Shown: positions 14,459 through 16,918 of the stretch, one piece after another
Layout: each line of letters opens with the position of its first letter
Numbering within the stretch: position 1 is the first letter of the stretch
Source: Flavobacteriales bacterium
GTDB lineage: Bacteria > Bacteroidota > Bacteroidia > Flavobacteriales > BACL11
Assembly (NCBI GenBank): GCA_018695965.1
Contig: JABHQB010000134.1
Location: 1-16,918 of the forward strand
DNA: 16,918 bases
Direction of reading: 5' to 3'
The notes under the pieces: model-generated
The model's input: the letters and a program-made list of their open reading frames with translations, nothing else
The model's database searches: none
What the model was told of the DNA's origin: nothing
Translations under genes and position numbers: made by a program

Positions 14459-16742
14459 GTGGATTAGTATTTTCTTAATGTTTTATTGCTCGTTGTTGTA
14501 TTCTCAACAGGAAATAGAATTTTCTCATGAGGCTGGTTTTTATGACACTCCTTTTTATCTAGATATTGACACATCAGAAGGAAGGATTTTATATGCATTT
14601 CAGAACAATTTAAATAGAAGAAGTAGTGTGTATAGAGGTCCTATATTAATTGATAAGAACACTACTTTATCTTTTGCTCTTTACAAAAATGACTCTGTAA
14701 TTAAACTTGGAAGCAAGAGTTTCTTTATTGGTTTTGAGACTGACTTTAATGTTGTTGCTCTTACAATTTCCAAAAAGTCATTATATGATTCTATCTCAGG
14801 AATATATGTTCATGGTCCAAACGCTTATTACGACACTACTTTACATGTAATGTTAAGGTCAAACTACTCTAAGAAGATGGAAAAAGAAGTTTTTATTGAA
14901 CTCTTTAATAAACAGAAGAAACGCATTATTAGTCAAGATGCAGGTTTTAGGATTTTTGGTGGTATGACAATCTATTATCCTGAAAAATCTATCAGAATTA
15001 TTGCAAGGAAACTATATGGTAATTCAAGATTAAAAGCTGATGTTTTCGATCAAGGAAAGAAAAAATATAAACAAATTATCTTACGTCACTCAGGAAATGA
15101 TTATAAGAAAACTAGATTTAAAGATGTTCTTTCAACAACTATAGCTTCAGAATCTGGATTGGATGTACAAGCAAATCAACCGTCACATTTATTTGTAAAT
15201 TCAGAATATTGGGGAGTCTATAATATTAGAGAGAAACTTAACGAATATTATATCGATAATAATTATGATTGTGGTACAGAAGGGGTAGATATGTTGCAAG
15301 CTTATAATAAGGTTGAAGAAGGATCTGTTGTAAAATATAATCAGTTGTTAGATTTTATAGAAGATAATAATTTAAAAGATTCTGAGAATTATGAGCATGT
15401 TAAAACTATAATGGATGTGGAGAATTTCGCAAATTTTTGGATTCATCAGATATATATAGGAAATACGGATTCTAGGGGGAATATACGCTTTTGGAGGTCA
15501 GACTCTTTAGATGGAAGATTCAGATGGATATTTTATGATACAGATTTGGGATGGGGAAGTTTTAATTCTACACTTTTAGAAGACTTTACATCACCAATTA
15601 AAACTAAATGGTATAATCCAACTTGGTCAACATTTTTACTCAGAAACCTTCTGAAGAATAAAGAATTTAAAGATTATTTTATTAATCAGACAAGTTACTT
15701 ATTACATACAAATTTAAGTACAGATTCTGTTCAGAGGAAGATTAACTATTTTGAAACAATGTATAAAGATGAGATGGTGTATCATTTTAATAATAGAAAG
15801 AGATTTCAAACATATCAAGGAGATATGAGGAAGTGGCAGAAAGAAGTAGATCAGTTAAAGTATTTTGCACTAAAAAGAGATAATTCACTTTGGAGTCAAT
15901 TAAAAAAGAAATTCAATTTATCTTCAGAATATAAGTTAACAATAAATATTAAAAATCCAGAGAATGGAAAAGTTTATTTAAATAATAATGAATTACAATC
16001 TACAATATTTGAAGGAAATTTTTTCTCAGAATTAGGAGTGCCGTTTTGTATTTTACCAGATGTAGGTTATTCTTTTACAGGTAATATAGATTCCGTACCT
16101 TTTGACGTACATATATGGAACAACTGTGATGATCTTTATCCAGATTTAGAGAAGGAGATAACAGTAAATATTTCTTTTATAGAGAATAAATCATCTAAAA
16201 GTAGTGTTGTCATTAATGAAATAGATTATGTTAATGATTGTTTTGAAATATTTAATCAGGAAAATGGAATCGTTAATCTGAAAGATTGGAAAATTGTAGA
16301 TAAGAATAATAATATTTACACAGTTGAAGATTGTATGTTAGAATCTGGAGGGTTTGCTGTTTTTCATTTTAATAAAATAGAAACAAGAATTAATGATGTT
16401 ATTTATCAAAAAATAAATTTCAGGATTTCATCAAGCAATGAGTTAATCTCAATTTATGATAATAATGGAGATTTTGTTGATAGTGTGAGTTATAAATTAA
16501 CGAATATAGAAAATAGTTATTCTAGAAATATTCCATTCAATTCTTTTGAAGATATACAGTATAAATGGGAGAATAATTCTGATGTAACAATAGGTTATCA
16601 TAATACATTTTATACTAATACTTTACTAGAAATTCAAAGTGTTAAAGATAGAAATAGAATTTTTGTAATAGTTGGAATTATTTTTGTTGTAATAATCGGA
16701 ATATTTCTTTATAGAAGAAAGAGATCTACCTCACAATCTTAA
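14451..16742 (+). CDS. Exported CotH-type kinase with chitobiase-C-like and lamin-tail domains and a C-terminal membrane anchor
   Basis: 763 residues. Order: signal peptide (about 1-19, ending LLYSQ); a chitobiase C-terminal-like beta domain (about 24-85); a CotH domain (about 105-480); a linking beta region; a lamin-tail domain (about 585-680, VVINEIDYVN, LKDWKI); and a hydrophobic helix (737-754) followed by RRKRSTSQS. CotH landmarks are WGVYNIREKLNEYY (from W254, with E261), NTDSRGN (D340) and FYDTDLGWG (D363, D365). CotH proteins are atypical protein kinases; D340 and D363 are 23 residues apart, as I recall for the two essential Asp of Bacillus CotH (D228, D251). The enzyme is probably active outside the cytoplasm. 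Instead of a type IX secretion tail it has a membrane helix with a basic end. The start ATG overlaps the upstream gene by 8 nt, implying coupled synthesis. Substrate unknown; the upstream OmpA/LysM protein is a candidate partner. Confidence 0.9.
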   Translation: MNKWISIFLMFYCSLLYSQQEIEFSHEAGFYDTPFYLDIDTSEGRILYAFQNNLNRRSSVYRGPILIDKNTTLSFALYKNDSVIKLGSKSFFIGFETDFNVVALTISKKSLYDSISGIYVHGPNAYYDTTLHVMLRSNYSKKMEKEVFIELFNKQKKRIISQDAGFRIFGGMTIYYPEKSIRIIARKLYGNSRLKADVFDQGKKKYKQIILRHSGNDYKKTRFKDVLSTTIASESGLDVQANQPSHLFVNSEYWGVYNIREKLNEYYIDNNYDCGTEGVDMLQAYNKVEEGSVVKYNQLLDFIEDNNLKDSENYEHVKTIMDVENFANFWIHQIYIGNTDSRGNIRFWRSDSLDGRFRWIFYDTDLGWGSFNSTLLEDFTSPIKTKWYNPTWSTFLLRNLLKNKEFKDYFINQTSYLLHTNLSTDSVQRKINYFETMYKDEMVYHFNNRKRFQTYQGDMRKWQKEVDQLKYFALKRDNSLWSQLKKKFNLSSEYKLTINIKNPENGKVYLNNNELQSTIFEGNFFSELGVPFCILPDVGYSFTGNIDSVPFDVHIWNNCDDLYPDLEKEITVNISFIENKSSKSSVVINEIDYVNDCFEIFNQENGIVNLKDWKIVDKNNNIYTVEDCMLESGGFAVFHFNKIETRINDVIYQKINFRISSSNELISIYDNNGDFVDSVSYKLTNIENSYSRNIPFNSFEDIQYKWENNSDVTIGYHNTFYTNTLLEIQSVKDRNRIFVIVGIIFVVIIGIFLYRRKRSTSQS

Positions 16743-16918
16743 TAATTGCTGTTTTGTTTAATTCTAGTTGAGTTATTATAGGGTATTTTGCTTTTGAATC
16801 AACTATTTCAATTCGACTAGTATTTGGAGGGTTACTTCCTAGATTTACTGCTGTAATCTCAATTATATTTTCTCCATCTTGCATCTTATATTTTATTTTC
16901 TTTCTTTTTCTTTTTGTA
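16726..16918 (-). CDS. C-terminal end of an envelope-type protein (5' end outside window)
   Basis: A minus-strand frame is open from the right edge to a TAG at 16726, giving 63 residues. It includes GENIIEITAVNLGSNPPNTS and ends TAIIKIVR. The alternating hydrophobic pattern with N-x-G-S-N-P-P-N-T resembles the last beta-sandwich strands of exported Bacteroidetes proteins, but the family cannot be named from this piece. The stop lies inside the last codons of the CotH gene, so the two genes overlap tail to tail by 17 bp. This is the only gene in the window that ends in TAG. Confidence 0.7.
   Translation of the reverse strand, partial: TKRKRKKIKYKMQDGENIIEITAVNLGSNPPNTSRIEIVDSKAKYPIITQLELNKTAIIKIVR

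Overview
The window is low-GC DNA (about one third G+C by eye) from a member of the Bacteroidetes, most likely a Flavobacteriales-type bacterium. The evidence is the gene content and order (folP-cdaA next to a duplicated-DUF1599 gene, a BT_3928-type DoxX/thioredoxin fusion and tpiA), Bacteroidetes-style TAnnTTTG promoter elements, signal peptides ending in S-F-S-Q or Y-S-Q, near-exclusive TAA stops, and exported OmpA/LysM and CotH/lamin-tail proteins. No phage, insertion sequence, CRISPR array or rRNA is visible.

Left part (1-6524), central metabolism. The C-terminal 60% of a monomeric NADP-isocitrate dehydrogenase enters from the left edge. It converges, with a 7-bp gap, on a minus-strand pair: folP (dihydropteroate synthase) followed by cdaA (membrane diadenylate cyclase). 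Divergent from folP is a tight plus-strand operon: duplicated-DUF1599 protein, BT_3928-type redox membrane protein, an OppB/DppB-like ABC permease without visible partners, and tpiA. A 31-codon ORF overlaps the tpiA stop (TAATG).

Middle (6559-12160). A 1488-residue exported protein of unknown function fills 4.5 kb. It is followed by plsY (acyl-phosphate:glycerol-3-phosphate acyltransferase), clpS (N-end-rule adaptor of ClpAP), a tRNA-Arg(ACG), and a perfect 16-bp hairpin that probably terminates transcription from both sides.

Right part (12186-16918), cell envelope. A minus-strand lipoprotein gene carries an in-frame amber codon two codons after the lipobox Cys. Then comes a translationally coupled plus-strand pair. 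The first gene is an exported protein with a protein-tyrosine-phosphatase-like domain that keeps the signature Cys but lacks the signature Arg, followed by two OmpA peptidoglycan-binding domains and a LysM domain. The second is an exported CotH-type atypical kinase with a lamin-tail domain and a C-terminal membrane anchor. The last 193 bp hold the C-terminal end of another envelope-type protein on the minus strand, whose stop overlaps the CotH gene tail to tail.

The most interesting unit is the phosphatase-like/OmpA/LysM plus CotH-kinase pair. It may be an extracytoplasmic phosphorylation module tied to peptidoglycan. The next most interesting are the amber-interrupted lipoprotein and the giant exported protein.
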